This document shows positions 43,182 to 56,274 of a stretch of 64,000 nucleotides of DNA, piece after piece (the stretch's first letter is position 1; each line of letters begins with the position of its first letter). A model generated the notes under the pieces. The model was not told the DNA's origin. It saw only the letters and a program-made list of their open reading frames with translations, and did no database searches. Source of the DNA: Phlyctochytrium arcticum (taxonomy: Eukaryota > Chytridiomycota > Chytridiomycetes > Chytridiales > Chytridiaceae); NCBI GenBank assembly GCA_025602905.1, contig JAHLKI010000013.1, forward strand, positions 620,001 to 684,000, given 5' to 3'. The translations under genes and the position numbers were made by a program.

Positions 43182-45117
43182 TCATTTTGTGATACCTCGC
43201 CCTTTGACAATTTGAGGACTTGGCCTCACTTTGGGTTTGGGAACGGCAGCTCCCCGCATGATCCCTTGATTGAGAGTAAGGGCCGGATGATTGCCAGTCA
43301 TTGGAACGGAAGTCAAAGGCTTCTGCTGATTGATTGGCATCTGACTCATGGTCGGCATTGCCGTCGTAACTGGTCGCTGTGCGATTGGAGTCGCTGACGA
43401 AGGGTCGGTAAGTGAATGAGCCAAAGCAAAGGAAAGCACTTATTGACCAACCTGGCTGCTGCATCGAAGCATCTAGATCTTCAATAAGCATATTGTTTAA
43501 TTGATAATGAGATTTGAAGTGTTGCAGGTAAAGATGCGCCATGGGCGCATTCCCTAGTGGGAATCTAGCAAGCGATTTAGCCTATGCTATAAAATTCCGT
43601 GTTTGACATCGCGACAAACCTCAGTGTATTGCCACGCAAGTTTCCTTTTCCGAGTGCGGTTCCTCGTTTCTCACCCCACCGAAGGGTGCATGTGAACTGG
43701 CCGTCTCCAATACTGTGCACATTCAGAATTGTGTAAATAGTGACTAGAACCAAACTATCAATGTCGTTGTCGAGGACATCTTTGCTGAAGAAACCTACCT
43801 CCCAAGTGTTCGTATAGTTTTTGAAAGGTCATGGTCCTTGCGATATTCCCAACATCAGAGTTCAAATCAAACCTTGAGTCAGGTGATGATTTTTTTGGAA
43901 CTTTTGGACAAAAAGTGTAATGAGAAGTTGCACGTTGTTTTAAACAAGTAACGCCTCTCTTACCTTTGATATGTCTCTTATCGTGTATAGTAAGAAGTAC
44001 ATCCGCGTCATAGAGTGCCTTCCGTTTGCGCCAATCCTCAATAAAGAGAAACTTATTGAACCTGTAAAACTCCGTTTAGAGGCGAGCTAATGCTAACTCA
44101 TTGCCACTGCTTACTTAGGATGGAACTCGGTTTTCCGACGCTGGCAAAATCGTTAATTACAGATTCGAAGAAAATCACGCAAATTGTACCTCATCCATAA
44201 TCAGCATCATCTTGTCACTCTCTCGCTTCTTTTCATCGTCCGCTTCCTTAGCTGCCCAATTTCGTGGTCGCTTGCGTGCTATTCGATACTTTGCATCATT
44301 CAGAGCCTTTAGATTTGCGGTCCGCGCCAGCGCAGGATCTGCATCTAAAGTCAATGGTTCTTGCGTGGCCAACTTTGCGAAAGTCAGACAGGGCTATTTT
44401 CACAAAGCTTGGTCACGTACCAAAACTTTTGCTTCCACTTCAAGGGCAGTCTCGTCCATTACCGGGGGAGCTGACGGGTTTATGAGCGTGTGCATATTAC
44501 ATATATCAGCCCATAGAGATGCTGGGGTAGGTCGGAGCACTAGACACCGGATGTATGGTACAGCGGTGCTCATGGTACTAGTGTCGGTGGGGGACGAAAG
44601 AACCTCTTTGCCCTGACCCTTCTCGGAGACTTGTGTATTCGCGTGGAAATTGACTCGGTAATCTCGCACTTGAACATGAATGTGACCTATGAATAACTTT
44701 AACGCGTGCCAATCGGGCAGAGGGTGATATACTCAGGTTACATACCATCATGGAAGTCACTGTCGCGGAAAAGATTCACAGCATTGGTCGGAAGCTCCTG
44801 TCTGTTTACTGACTCCAAAAACTCCTACTTGTCTCGTTCGTTCAGAAAATGCCTTTTAAGGTATCTTCCCGACTTTGACAACCTTTAGTGGTCCATTGTA
44901 TTGGTATGTTGTATCCTGTAAAGAAGGCAGTGAGTCCAACAGCTGAGACCGAGGGTAGGAGATGCCATACATATTCATTCATTGTAAAGTGCGTGGGGTA
45001 AAGATGAAGTATCAAAGCCGGTGGTGGGGCCGCTAGAGCGTTGCTCAATCTTTGAACATCGTCTCAATAAGATAACATACCGGCAGCTTCTTGGCTGGGT
45101 ATCAGCGACTACGAAAA
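43182..45117 (-). CDS. SPT20: SPT20, SAGA complex subunit
   Basis: About twelve short exons join in phase; the first exon is not resolved. The signature is PPPALILHLYPTHFTMNEY, then TTYQYNGPLK, FLESVNRQELP, DGHIHVQVRDYRVNF and PASLWADICNMH. Later exons give KFNKFLFIEDWRKRK, SIGDGQFTCTLRWGEKRG and RFPLGNAPMAHLYLQHFKSHY, ending in a Gln/Pro/Met-rich tail. This is the Spt20 (SEP-region) plan of the SAGA transcription coactivator, which it holds together and links to Mediator. Downstream exons chosen: 43452-43564 and 43182-43393. The acceptors CTAG 43565 and TTCTAG (about 43735) were chosen because nearer ones break the frame. Confidence 0.85.
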
Positions 45118-45409
45118 CTGTTAGATTAAATCTCTTAGGCTCAAAGATATCCCTTGTCTTACCATGATTGTGAACAGTTCCGGAGTATCATTTATTTCCA
45201 AAATGTGCAGGCAACGAGGCTTCTATCAAAGTGACAAACCAGAATTCACTGATTTCGCGATCCGCGATCCGTGGAACTGGATCCCAGTCACATGACTCTC
45301 TCTGTACTAAGCACGGTTTGACACAGTCTTGCTCTCGCTGGCACCATCCGACCGATCTCCTACGGCAAACTCGTATTCCTCTACCAACTTGAGGAGAGTA
45401 TTAGCAGCA

Positions 45410-46320
45410 ATGGTGAGTTTCTGGACAAAACTATTGATCCATCCATCCATCCATCTATCCGTCGAACGATTGAACGAGTGGACTATGGCGAACTTTTGGA
45501 GGAGAATTTGGAACAAGAGAGTGGCCATGGCGAACGAATGGTCGAGAATTTCGAAATGACTTTGGGCACGAAGTGGGCTGTGAAGAACGAGGATGGGCGA
45601 TTTGCCGCTAGGCAGCTTGGAAATTATGGAACGTAACGACTGAACCTCCTTCTTGTGCAGGGCAAGGTTAAGACCTACGAGTTGCGACAAAAGACCAAGG
45701 CCGACCTGACCAAGACTCTGGATGACTTGAAGCAGGAGCTCGCTTCCCTGCGAGTGCAGAAGGTTGCCGGTGGAGCCGCTTCTAAGCTGGCCAAGATGTA
45801 AGTATTTGCGCAGAATCTTCACTATGACTAGGCTATTGATGGAGGATCAAACGGATTTCGGTTGAACCGTTGAAACCGCGGACATTTTGGGCGGCTACAC
45901 AAAGCGGGACACTTCACAATAGGTGTGCTAGCCCAAGAGAAACCTGGTCAAATCTGCACAATAAGTGAGATCGAGTTGGGACGACGGGCTGGCAACGAAA
46001 CGGTGCTGAGAGAGTTAGCTACAAACAAGCGGGATTTGAGGGAGCAGGAATATTGTTGAAGAATTGTCACTCATCCTCTTTGTTTTAGCCACGATGTCCG
46101 CAAGTCCGTTGCCCGCGTCAACACCGTCATCAGCCAAACCCAGCGTGACCAGCTTCGCATCTTCTACAAGGGAAAGAAGTACATTCCCCTTGACCTCCGT
46201 GTGAAGAAGACTCGTGCCATCCGTCGCCGCTTGACCACCCACGAAGCTACGCGCAAGACCGTCCGTCAACAGAAGCGGGAGACACACTTCCCTCTCCGAA
46301 AGTACGCTGTTAAGGCTTAG
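45410..46320 (+). CDS. RPL35: 60S ribosomal protein uL29 (L35)
   Basis: Three exons (45410-45412, 45661-45797, 46089-46320) give 123 residues, the usual length of eukaryotic L35. Exon 1 holds only the ATG codon, as is common in fungal ribosomal protein genes. The sequence [36 protein letters not shown] and [13 protein letters not shown], ending [11 protein letters not shown], is characteristic. L35 sits at the exit tunnel, where it helps dock nascent-chain factors. Introns of 248 and 291 nt are long for this window. Confidence 0.96.
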
Positions 46321-47843
46321 GGTCGGGTTTGGATTGTATTATAATAAATGTTTTCTGCAAAAAATCACCTTCTCCTTGTTGTGCCGTGACTGAAATTGCG
46401 CAAGGACCACCTCAACCAATACCTGAACTCATGACGCCTTCCCAGATGTCACCAGATGTAGCTGAAATGCGTAGTTCATCGAGTTTTGGACGGACAACGC
46501 ACGGTGCTGGCCGCAGCGCACAGATCATTACGAATAGAACTTATCCTTGAGACTGGTGTCGTCAGCCGCCAGATGAGTTCGTAACGTTGAATCACGCCCT
46601 TTGTTGGTTGTTCTGTGTGAAAATGATTTGGATTGCGCTGACTTCCTTGTTTCGCGCTTGTCTTATTGGGTTTCACCCAAGTCCTAGCCTGGAAGTAGTC
46701 CCGCCGACCATGGGAATTATGGTGCGGCGCCGGAATTTAAACTCGAAAGCTCCCATCATTGTCCAACAATTGATAGTGACGGATGACATTGTGTAGAAAA
46801 CTACATCGGGCGGTATTTTCATACTAGGACTGGACAAGTGGTGCAATGTTGGAGCTAGCACAGTGTACTGTAAAACAAATCGACTCACATCAGCGCTGTG
46901 ACGAGGGTGACATAGGCAATGTCTTCTGGCTACATTCCAGTACAGAAAAGCAAGGGCTACCTGTACACAATCATACTTACGTTTAGCAATTGTACGCGGG
47001 GCCAGATACTTGATTTCTCAACCGTATGGCTCTCCTTACACGCCATGTAAACGCACCATCGTCCAAACTCTCAGCACACTGTCACTTTCCGGAAATGAAG
47101 GCGCAGGGTGTCCAGCTACATTTTCAGATGTCCCTTCAGCGGCGAATTTGGGGCAATCAACCTGCAGCAGCCCCCACTGCGGTTCTACCACCGTGAGACT
47201 ATTTTGGATACCATAGAACGTACACAAGCCTTTGCCTACGACAGAATGGAGATCCCTCATGAACCGTTTCTCCACGTCCGGTACAGCCAACCGTCAGTCC
47301 TACAAACGGTGGGCAGCAGTTTCTGGCAAAAATCTGGCAAAAATCTGCGATTCCCTCTTCAATCCGCCACCTAGCCCATCCACGTTAAAAAGTCTGACAA
47401 TTTTGAGAATTTGTATATCCCCAATCCATTAGCACTTTCTGTCCGTCAAACAGATTGCGAAAAATATCATTGGTCAGGCCTTTGGTGTGCGGATCTTCAG
47501 GATCTTCGACGTGCCCCCTTTGAACCGAGACTAAATCGCCCTCTGAACAACCGTTGGACACAAACTGTGAGCTTCTGGGTGAGAGTTTCGCTGAATCTAT
47601 TCGAGTTTGCTGTCTTGCACAAGAATTTGACATCGACATTCACTGTCATTCAGAACAAGGAACACGTCGGTCTTGTTGTTAAGTGGCGCAGCAGTAAGGG
47701 GCAATTAAACGTCACGTGCCTTTTGGGACGGCTGCGCAGCCGGGACTGGTCGAAAGTGCAATTGCCGGGGCCGAGAGACCACTCCTGACACCAACCGTGC
47801 GACACGTTCGACAAGCTTCGTTCCCGCACCGAACTCATCCATC
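46321..47843. other. Stretch without a resolved gene
   Basis: Several frames of 60-130 codons overlap on both strands. On the minus strand EDIAYVTLVTALM before a GTGAGT donor at about 46889 and a possible 20-nt GTAAGT...CAG pair at about 46960 hint at a decayed or poorly split gene, but no consistent exon chain was found. The 3' end holds the eL24 promoter. Confidence 0.4.
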
Positions 47844-48867
47844 ATGAAGTGAGTACCGCCGACTACTGAACGAGTGAATGAACGAATTCTGGATGGACTA
47901 CTTTGAGCCTGGGATGGATGGATGGATGGATGATGGATGGGTGCGCGGAAGAATGTGGAAGTGAATGGCCCCAGGAACTGTTTTCGATTGGATCACAACA
48001 AGCTTCAAACCGTAGCCGGAATCTCTTTTGAAATATTTTCGGTGCTCGGCTGCCTCTTGCGAAAGGCGGAATCGTGGTTGAAGATCAGCAACAACAGCAA
48101 CTCTTTGGGCGTAGAACTCTGATATGGAACATGATACCGGCCGGATGATTTCATATCAAGGAGAGATGGTTTAGTTAGTTTAGTGGTGAAGACTTTCGCT
48201 GGAATGGCTGGAGTAGAGAGTTCGTGCGCCGTTATCACGACCCTTTTACTTATGCTGCCGAATTTATTAGGATCGAACTCTGCAACTTCTCCGGGTTCAA
48301 GATCTACCCCGGTCACGGAAAGATCTTTGTGAAGGGTGACAGCCGCGTACGTTGATGCTCTATCCGTTGGATACGAAGCTGGAGTCTAATCTTTCGACGT
48401 GTTGCAGGTCTACCGCTTCATCAACGGAAAGTCCGAGTCTTACTTCCTCCAGCGCCTCAAGCCCTCCAAGCTTGACTGGACTGTCGTCTTCCGTCGTCTT
48501 CACAAGAAGGGTATCACCGAGGAGGTTTCCAAGAAGCGTACTCGCCGTACTGTTAAGGCTCAGCGTGCTATCGTCGGTGCATCTCTTGACGCCATCAAGG
48601 CCAAGCGCGCCCAGAAGCCAGAGGTCCGTGTTGCCCAGCGCCAACAGGCTCTTCGTCAAGCCAAGGAACAGAAGCAGGCTGACGAGCAGAAGAAGAAGCA
48701 GGAGAAGGCCAAGGTGGGTCTTTTTTGTTCCCAATTACCCTCATAAATATGAAGCTAATGCAAATTTGGATTAGAACGCTGCGTCTCGTGCCGCCCAGCC
48801 CAAGCCAAAGTTCAACAAGCAGACCGCCAAGGGAGCCGCTCCCAAGGTCAAGCCCACCTCCCGCTAA
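47844..48867 (+). CDS. RPL24: 60S ribosomal protein eL24
   Basis: Four exons (47844-47848, 48271-48346, 48408-48713, 48775-48867) join to 159 residues. The first exon holds only the ATG and two bases. Across the introns the protein reads [18 protein letters not shown], then [14 protein letters not shown] and [18 protein letters not shown], with an alanine/lysine-rich tail. The 422-nt first intron contains a TGGA microsatellite (about 47917-47940). It follows uL29 on the same strand 1.5 kb away. Confidence 0.96.
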
Positions 48868-49280
48868 GCTCCTCATCCTGGTCGTTCCTTAATGTTTTTG
48901 CTACCCGACCCCTCAAATACATTGTCCATGTCCTTCGTCTGAAATGTACATATGATCTGCTGGTTTGGTTGATTCCTTGTTCACATTCGTAGCTACATCT
49001 GGACGTCCGGCATCCCTCGACCAGACCCCCCAGGTTCGTCTGCAGGTTCTGGAATCTGGAGGGGATCTGGATAATAACGTGTAAGTCACGTGCGCACATC
49101 CGGCTAAATGCGATGATTCGAACGTGGGCTGCATGGCTGCATGGCAATTTGGCAAAGTATGAAACTTCCGCAATGAACGACCATTACCGAGCCAAATATC
49201 AATGAAGCCATTAGCAAGATTGCCAAACTTAATGTGTATTTCCCATTTGTCACTCTTATTATAGACTGTAGCCAACTTTC
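48868..49280. other. Intergenic region, no gene seen
   Basis: It spans the eL24 3' end and the promoter of the START-domain gene. No motif stands out. Confidence 0.5.
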
Positions 49281-52200
49281 ATGTCGTAAGTCTGAACAAG
49301 CTCTCACGCGCGTGGAAGCATCACTGATTCTGAAGCGAACAGGTCCTCGGGTCAATATGAGGTGCTACTGTCAAAAGCTCACGAATCGTATCGCTCATTG
49401 AGTTCTGCTCTCGACTGGCAACCTGATGACAAAGTTACGGGGAAACCGGTGAAGGGGTTGGACAGCTATCGCGTTTTTCGACGACCTGCCGTGTCAGGAG
49501 AGTCCTTCAAGATTGTCGCTAGAGTGTTGGACGGGCCTGATGGTATCTCATTGAGACCCCGCAACTTTGGTGCGGTTCTGGAGGCGATTGCTGGTAGGGC
49601 ATGTAAGTGGGACTATTCGGGGGAAAAGGGTCCGCATCTAGAGCTCACAGATCGATAGGGGATGCCTTCTTCGTGCAAGCTACGGTGATCGAGCGAATAG
49701 ATGCAAGGACGTCCATTCAGCACCTGACCAAAAGTGAGGTTGTTTCACCGTGAGTACGCAATGTATTTCATTGACAAGTGCGTAACTCAAGTTTATATGT
49801 CAGACCGCGGGATTTTGTTGTCATTAACCAAACGGTGGCAACCTCAACCACATTTGTCTCCTTGTTGACATCAGTTCCTACCGCTCAACAACCTTCAAAC
49901 TCTCCGCCAGCCACACCCCCTTATGTTCGGGGGCATTTGACATTACTAGCGTGGGTGGTTGAACGTGCCGCAGAATGGAAAGGCCTCAAGGTGACGTGCT
50001 TCGTAAACGTCGACCCGGTGAAAGCCTTTGGCTCGCTTGAGATCTGTAAAGAGGTGGTTGTCTACATTCCGCGATCCGTTGGTGCTGCCGCAGTCCATCT
50101 TCGAACTAGCGGGTTTCTGCCATACGCATTAGACTACGCGACATATGTCACGATCGTGAAGGAGACATACGATAAGGGTGATGGTGTCTACTTACTAGAA
50201 TGGACGGTTACCGATGATGGGTCGAGCCCTGAATTGCAGCTTGCCGCAATGGGACAGTCAGCGGCGTCGGTTACATCGTACAGTGGCGTTCCCGCAATGG
50301 TAGACGTTCGTTTGGATTACCGCCGATGGCTCACACCACGATTTGGCCTCGAAATCAACTTTGAAGAGCTTTTGGACGTAGGCGCTAGCGGTACATTTGA
50401 GGACGAGAGTCAAGTGCACGAAATGACCTCAGTATGGATTGATTCCGAGGGCGGCTGGAATGTATCCTACTGTAACCCCCACCGGCGAGCGGGAAGGTAC
50501 ATTCTACGCCTGAAAAGGTCTCCTACGGAGGCAACAACAATCAATGGACAGCCGCTGTTGGTGCGACAGCCAGGTAGCGCTCTTTCGGTGCTGTCCCCGA
50601 CTTCATCTGTGACGGATAAACTTCCCTCTCCCACACCCGCGTCAGATGGAGATGTGTCGGATGTGTCTAGCGAAGTAACTTCAACAACGATTAGCCCAGT
50701 GACGGATGCTAATGTGTCACCAATCAACAACCAGATGGCAGTAGAATTTCATTCAGCCAGTACGCCACGGATTGCCTTACCTTTGTATCAGCACCGATTT
50801 TCAGGAATTGTGAAGAAATCCTTTGATTTGATGAGCGATTTGATGTTGGACACAACCTTTAGATCGTATGGCACCCAAAAGTCTGTTGATATTTCCAAAC
50901 GGGAAGTTACAGGACATCCCGTCGGTATCCTGAGAGGGATTGGCCGGTTCCCCCTATCCGAAGTCAAGTCTATCTGGAGTATCATTGCTGTCGTACAATC
51001 AGCTGGTGCGAGAAAGGTTTGGGATAGTAATTTTGACGACGACATTTTGTTGGAACAAGTATCTCCCTGCACGTGTCTGGTTCATGCCTTAAACAAAGGC
51101 GTGTGGCCTACAAGTGCTCGGGATGCCACAGTGGTCAGTACCACAATCTCAGGAGATAGGCGCATTCAGACTTTGGTTGCATCAGTAGAAAACGATGACG
51201 CTTTGCCTCTCGTCAAGAACGGACAGGTTCGCGCATTTGTGGATATTGCGGGTTGGGACATTGATCTTCAAGCTGACGAGACTGTCAAAATTACACACAT
51301 TATTCAGTTTGACCCTCGGGGTTGGATTCCTGGCTCTTTGATCAACGCAGTGTCCACGCAACTACCACTAACCGTAGCCGCCGTTGTTGATTACCTCAAA
51401 AAATTCGGCGCCCCCCCTCGAGTTCTCAGAGGACTGGAAAGCTATTCTGTCATCAAAACCACGTACGAACATGACAAGCGCCAATACAACCTAAGCGCCG
51501 ATCGCAAACAGTTGGACAAGGATCCTCAACGTACTCTTGACATCTGGATTGATCTTGATGGGTGGGGTGCGGGATCCATAAACGTTTCAGCCACTTCAGG
51601 TGCGGCAGAACTTGATGTCAGAATCGCAAAGAGTATAGACTACGGAAGTAATGCTGTTATTGCGCAAATACGCTCTGAAGGACAAATATCGATGGCCGTC
51701 AACAAGGGTAAACCTGGATCTGGAATTCAGGTGAATGGCAAGCCATGTGAAATTTTAAAAGAGGTTGAAATTGGCCCCCTCCTACCAAGCGCCGCTGCTG
51801 TGATCTCGTCCATACCAATTGCTGTACCCGCTCAAAAGACGCATTCTCCAGTGGGTAGTCATGTGGAAAGCATGGATTGGGAATCTCCTACCGGAAGACT
51901 GTCCATGTCAGCACTGATGAACATCCCAGACTTGAATGAATGGGCATCCACGGGCAACTATCCTGAAACTTACGAGAGCAAATCTATACCTCAACCTGAT
52001 ACGCAACCGGAAGCTGCAATAGACACTGTTGCACTTAATCAAGAGAATGAGAGTGATGTTGCGCGGCACCAATTACGCGACTTGCGAGCAATCGCTGATG
52101 CTTCCTTGGCTAAGTTGCTTGGCTTGCATGGGTCTCCACGAGATTGGGTTTCTGTGTCTTCATACAAGTCAGGACTAAATATCTTCAAGAAAAACGTACC

Positions 52201-54664
52201 CGCCAGTGGTAATGTTGCTCCCTCTGTTGTCATGAAAGGAACAAAAGTGGTGGAGGGCTTTTCCGTAGCAGAGGTGTTTCAAGTAACAAAAATGTTTGGC
52301 TGTCGGAAGTGTTGGGATGACTTACTGGAGGATGGCCGACAATTGCAACATTGTGGTGACAGCACTCGTATTACCTATCAGACCATCAAGGGATTTTTCC
52401 CCATGAGCCGTCGCGACACGATCACGGTCTCTACGGATGCCGTTCTCGGGCAATATCCTACTATTGCCTCCTGCGCCGCCAGTATACCAGAGACACTCTT
52501 AAGCTCTGAATCCCGTGCTCTTGTCACCGCGGAGGCCGCTGGAAAAGTGCGGGCTACGTTGGTAATTGGAGGCTGGGTATTGGAACCAATCGATCCGTAC
52601 GACCCTGCCAACCAGCACCCGATACCTTCCACTCGCGCTACCTATTATCATCAGATAGATCTTGGCGGTGTCGTCTCCCAGACAGTGTATGGTCTCCTCG
52701 TCGGCGGTGCGACAAAACATCCAGCAAGCGTGGAATCGTACCTTAAAGAGCATGGTGTTCCCCCGTATGTTGCGATCCCAGGCCCGCCCAAATCGCGCGC
52801 GGACGGACAGTCTGACAGGATCAATACGAAGTCATCAGATATCGTGATCACCAAGCAGGACTTTACTCATGAAAGCAATAACTTCAACATCGAGTTTAAA
52901 ATTACTATTCCTGCCATACCAGAGAAGGAAGATATGGTTGCTGGGGGACGCAGTAGATCAGACGACGAGTCGACCAGAAAGCCTGTTCGTCACGGTTCCA
53001 ATCTCGTTGCCTTTGAGCAGGACTCGGAAGACGATATCGAGAAACAGCCAACCCTACTTGAACTTATGGTTGACCTGTCACGTTATCCTTCCGGATATCA
53101 TGTCAAATGGGAGACCTTCAAGGGTTCAGATCGTCCTCAGCCTAATGCAACAGCCTCTTGTGGTGCAGGGCCACAATTGCAATTTGAAGTCATGGAGGTC
53201 TTGCCCCCGCCAACTCACTCTGCTTTACACTTTCCAACTGACGGTATCAGTCCTGGTGGAAATGACAGTGCTGGCTACGAGTCTGGATCTGAGTCAACCG
53301 GGGCGGCAGTAAAACTGGGTTCTGCGAAACTTACGCCAGTCCGGGATCTCTACAAACAGAAAAGTGCCAACGACACGAAAATCACCAAGCACATTATAAA
53401 AATACGTCTGTCTTCGCAAAATCGCGCGTCTGGCTTGAGGACAGACCGATCTCCTCCAAGGTCTTCTATACGCAAGGAGTCGCATCATGCTCCTCAAATT
53501 GTAGAAGGGTACATTCGACTGATACCATCCCACCCCAAGAAAGTAGGCGTAACCGGGCTGTGGTCAGCAGCCGTCGGTGGAGAAAATGCCTTTGTGGTCA
53601 CTGTCAATGATAAGAGAATGCTGGTCGGTAAAGCCGGCGAGAGTGACACGAAAACTGGTGATCGGGAGAGACTGAAACGCACTAGCCGAAGTTCTTTGAC
53701 ATCCGGCCGCCCAAGTGCAACAAGTGGGTTAGGGAACCCTCGTCCTGGAACGGACGCGTCGATTGCGCCGGCTGTGGCGACGAGTTCCTCTTCGACTGCA
53801 GAGCCCAAAAGACTATTCAATGGAGGCTTCCTTTTTAACCGACGGCGTCCAAAATCCATGTACGTCGCGCAGGCAGATGCACCTGAGCTCAAGGTAAAAC
53901 CCATTGACAAAAAGCTTAATTTGGTGAACCCACCGCTGATTATTCTTCTCTATCAGAATCGCTCTCTTCGAGTCACCAGCATGCCGCAAACTAGTAGCGA
54001 GGCCATTCGACAAGCCATTCAGGTTGGCGGGGTGGACTCTCTGCGTGCACTAAATGCACAATCTGGCTCTTTTCACTCATCATCCTCCACCAAGCGCCGG
54101 GCGTCCGTCGCTGGCGTCTTTCTCAATTCTCACGCTGAGCTGTACAATGACATCCCGCCCATGTCGACACCTCCACCACTCACTAAAGACGTCGACATAC
54201 AGCCACAGCAAAGCGGCAGTCCTGAATCTCGCCGCAGACGTAAATCATCCTCGAGCAGTAAGGCCAAGGATGCACTACTTAACGTCCCCCCCTCCACACT
54301 CAACATTCTGGAGCCCTCGTACGGCAAAACATACCCACTGCTACAGATGGTGCTGTGCGGGATCATATTCTATTTGATAGGAATGCTCCTTAGACTCTAT
54401 GTCGTGGACCCATTCTCACTTCCTCCATCCAGTTATCGCGCCTTTCAGCGGCAATTGCAGCATCAGTCTGCCACAACCCCACCTTCTCCTGATTCACACG
54501 CAATGTGCCCACCTTGCTTCACAGCAGGGGATACACCACCGGTTTCTGACTCTCGGCTCATTCATCCCGCCGCCCCTGCCGCCGCAGAAACCGTTACTGT
54601 CACTGTCACAATAATGGCAACCCCACCATTACCGATAGCCCATACCGTTCAGGATGTCGGATAG
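49281..54664 (+). CDS. Multi-START lipid-binding protein with C-terminal membrane anchor
   Basis: Four exons (49281-49285, 49343-49602, 49659-49749, 49804-54664) join in phase to 1738 residues. Three START-like regions are seen. The first (about residues 25-240) has VLEAIAGRAWDAFFVQAT and PPRDFVVINQTV. The second (about 450-665) has IIAVVQSAGARKVWDSNFDD, WPTSARDATVV and FDPRGWIPGSLIN. The third (about 870-1105) has VTKMFGCRKCWDDLLEDG and FFPMSRRDTITVST. A single hydrophobic segment near residue 1640 (QMVLCGIIFYLIGMLLRLYV) precedes a Pro/Ser-rich tail. START domains bind sterols or phospholipids, so a membrane-anchored lipid-transfer role is plausible. The linkers are disordered. Confidence 0.82.
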
Positions 54665-55151
54665 TTTTTTTTTGGGTACGTCAAGTAACGTATAAATAAT
54701 GTAAAATATATAGATTTTGGTTCAGGAAAGAATTGATGGCTTTTTTTGTTTCCTTCTCTATGACACGTTGTTTGTGCCCGAGGGGGTAAGCTGTGAACAA
54801 GGTGTTTACTCCCATTATTATTGCTACGAGAGGCGAATGGATAAGTTAACGAAATATTCGTTTAGGGGACTCAAAAATCCCAAACAGAAAAAGCGCAAAT
54901 CAATAAAAGGACAAGATAATTCCACTTAAACAACCATAAAAGAACCTCACACACTGAATGGACTCCGACCTTCTTTGTAATTTTTTTGTGATTTGCGGTA
55001 CAAAAATTTGCGTCCCTGACTTGACAACAAAAGTTAAATTCGAAACAGAGTGGCAATTGGTACAGGAGCAGGATAGAACGGCGTCATTTCCAGGGTACGT
55101 GGGACTCGTTGGCAATTAAATGAATCAGAAAGAATGAGGGGCTAAGGGTGC

Positions 55152-55708
55152 TTATTCTGATTCGAAATCATTTTGAGGAGGAGGTGCTGCTGACTGTCCA
55201 CCTCCGTCCGCCTAAACAATGGAACAAGTCCCCCATGAGTGCTTGCTTGAAGATTGCGAATAAGGTCTAGTACATACCTTGTATGCGGCCAAATCCCGTT
55301 CATATCGCGACTTGTCTGCCTCTGCCTTCTTTTCGTATGTGGACTTTTGCGTGGCATCTAAACCGCGCCATTCTTCTCCAAGTTGCCGACCGATGAGACC
55401 TAAAAGCAGGGACGGCAAACATATTGTAAGTAAATTGTATGTGATTGATTGTTCTACTTGTGACACGACTACGCGCACAAGTAGACAACGATCGAACGAG
55501 GCAATCTCGACCAGGTTCGGCGCGTCGATGCCAGGCACAAACACTTACCAAAGGTAATGTCAGGGTTCTCTTGCTTTATGCGCTCACGGTTCTCCTTGGA
55601 GTAGAAAAAGAATGCCGACATGGGCTTCTTGGGGGCGTTGGGATCCTTCTTTGCGCGAGTCTTGCCAGCAGCCTTTTTGGTCTGCTTTGCCGTAGCTTCC
55701 TTGGGCAT
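55152..55708 (-). CDS. NHP6: HMG-box chromatin protein, Nhp6 type
   Basis: Three exons (55549-55708, 55278-55399, 55152-55211) join in phase to 113 residues. A basic N-terminus precedes one HMG box: DPNAPKKPMSAFFFYSKENR, IGRQLGEEWRGLDATQKSTY and EADKSRYERDLAAYK. It ends in a short acidic tail. Nhp6 bends DNA and helps FACT and other remodellers. The single box and the length fit Nhp6 rather than multi-box HMG proteins. Confidence 0.94.
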
Positions 55709-56274
55709 GATGTGAGACGGGTGGTATGGGCAAGACTGGTTGTAAAGGTTCTTCAAGTCGCTTTATACGGAGGAGTCCAAGGAGGATGCGCGAACGTGTA
55801 TACGTGGGAGATTTGCCAAGGCAACGATGAAGACGCTGCGAAACAGCAACGGATATGGAGACGGGGCCAAGTCGACAGCTAACACCAGGATCTTTCACTC
55901 TTGCTCGTTGCCAGTATTTGTGGTGCCAGGGATCGCAGGATTGTCTGAGTGCTTCTCTTTGAAGCAGCCCTAGAAGCAGCCAGTGGTGGGCGATATTGAG
56001 CGCGCTCTCCGCGAAAGGCAGCCTGACCAATTAGGCCAAATTGCGCTTAGCTCAGCACGCTGCGCACCTGCTGCGCACATTGGGCTATTTCGATTTTCAC
56101 ACCAGACTCCAGAGGGAGCAGTGAGAATGTGATCTGTGACATATGCTCTAAAATTGTTTTTACTGCAAAAAGCGCGCGCTGCGCGGATGCAGTAGCCAGA
56201 CTGGGGGGTGTATTGTTACAAAGGGGAGGAGAAATGTTTGGAGGTAATGGGAGGGATGGAGGTATGAAAAGAGC
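55709..56274. other. Intergenic region, no gene seen
   Basis: It holds the promoter of the HMG-box gene. CTGCGCAC-type repeats (about 56060-56085, and GCGCGCTGCGCGG at about 56173) are palindromic GC-rich elements of unknown meaning. Confidence 0.45.

Noticed and set aside
45798..46088. Possible C/D snoRNA in the second intron of uL29
   Set aside because: Only imperfect TGATGGA and CTGA boxes are present and no terminal stem was seen.
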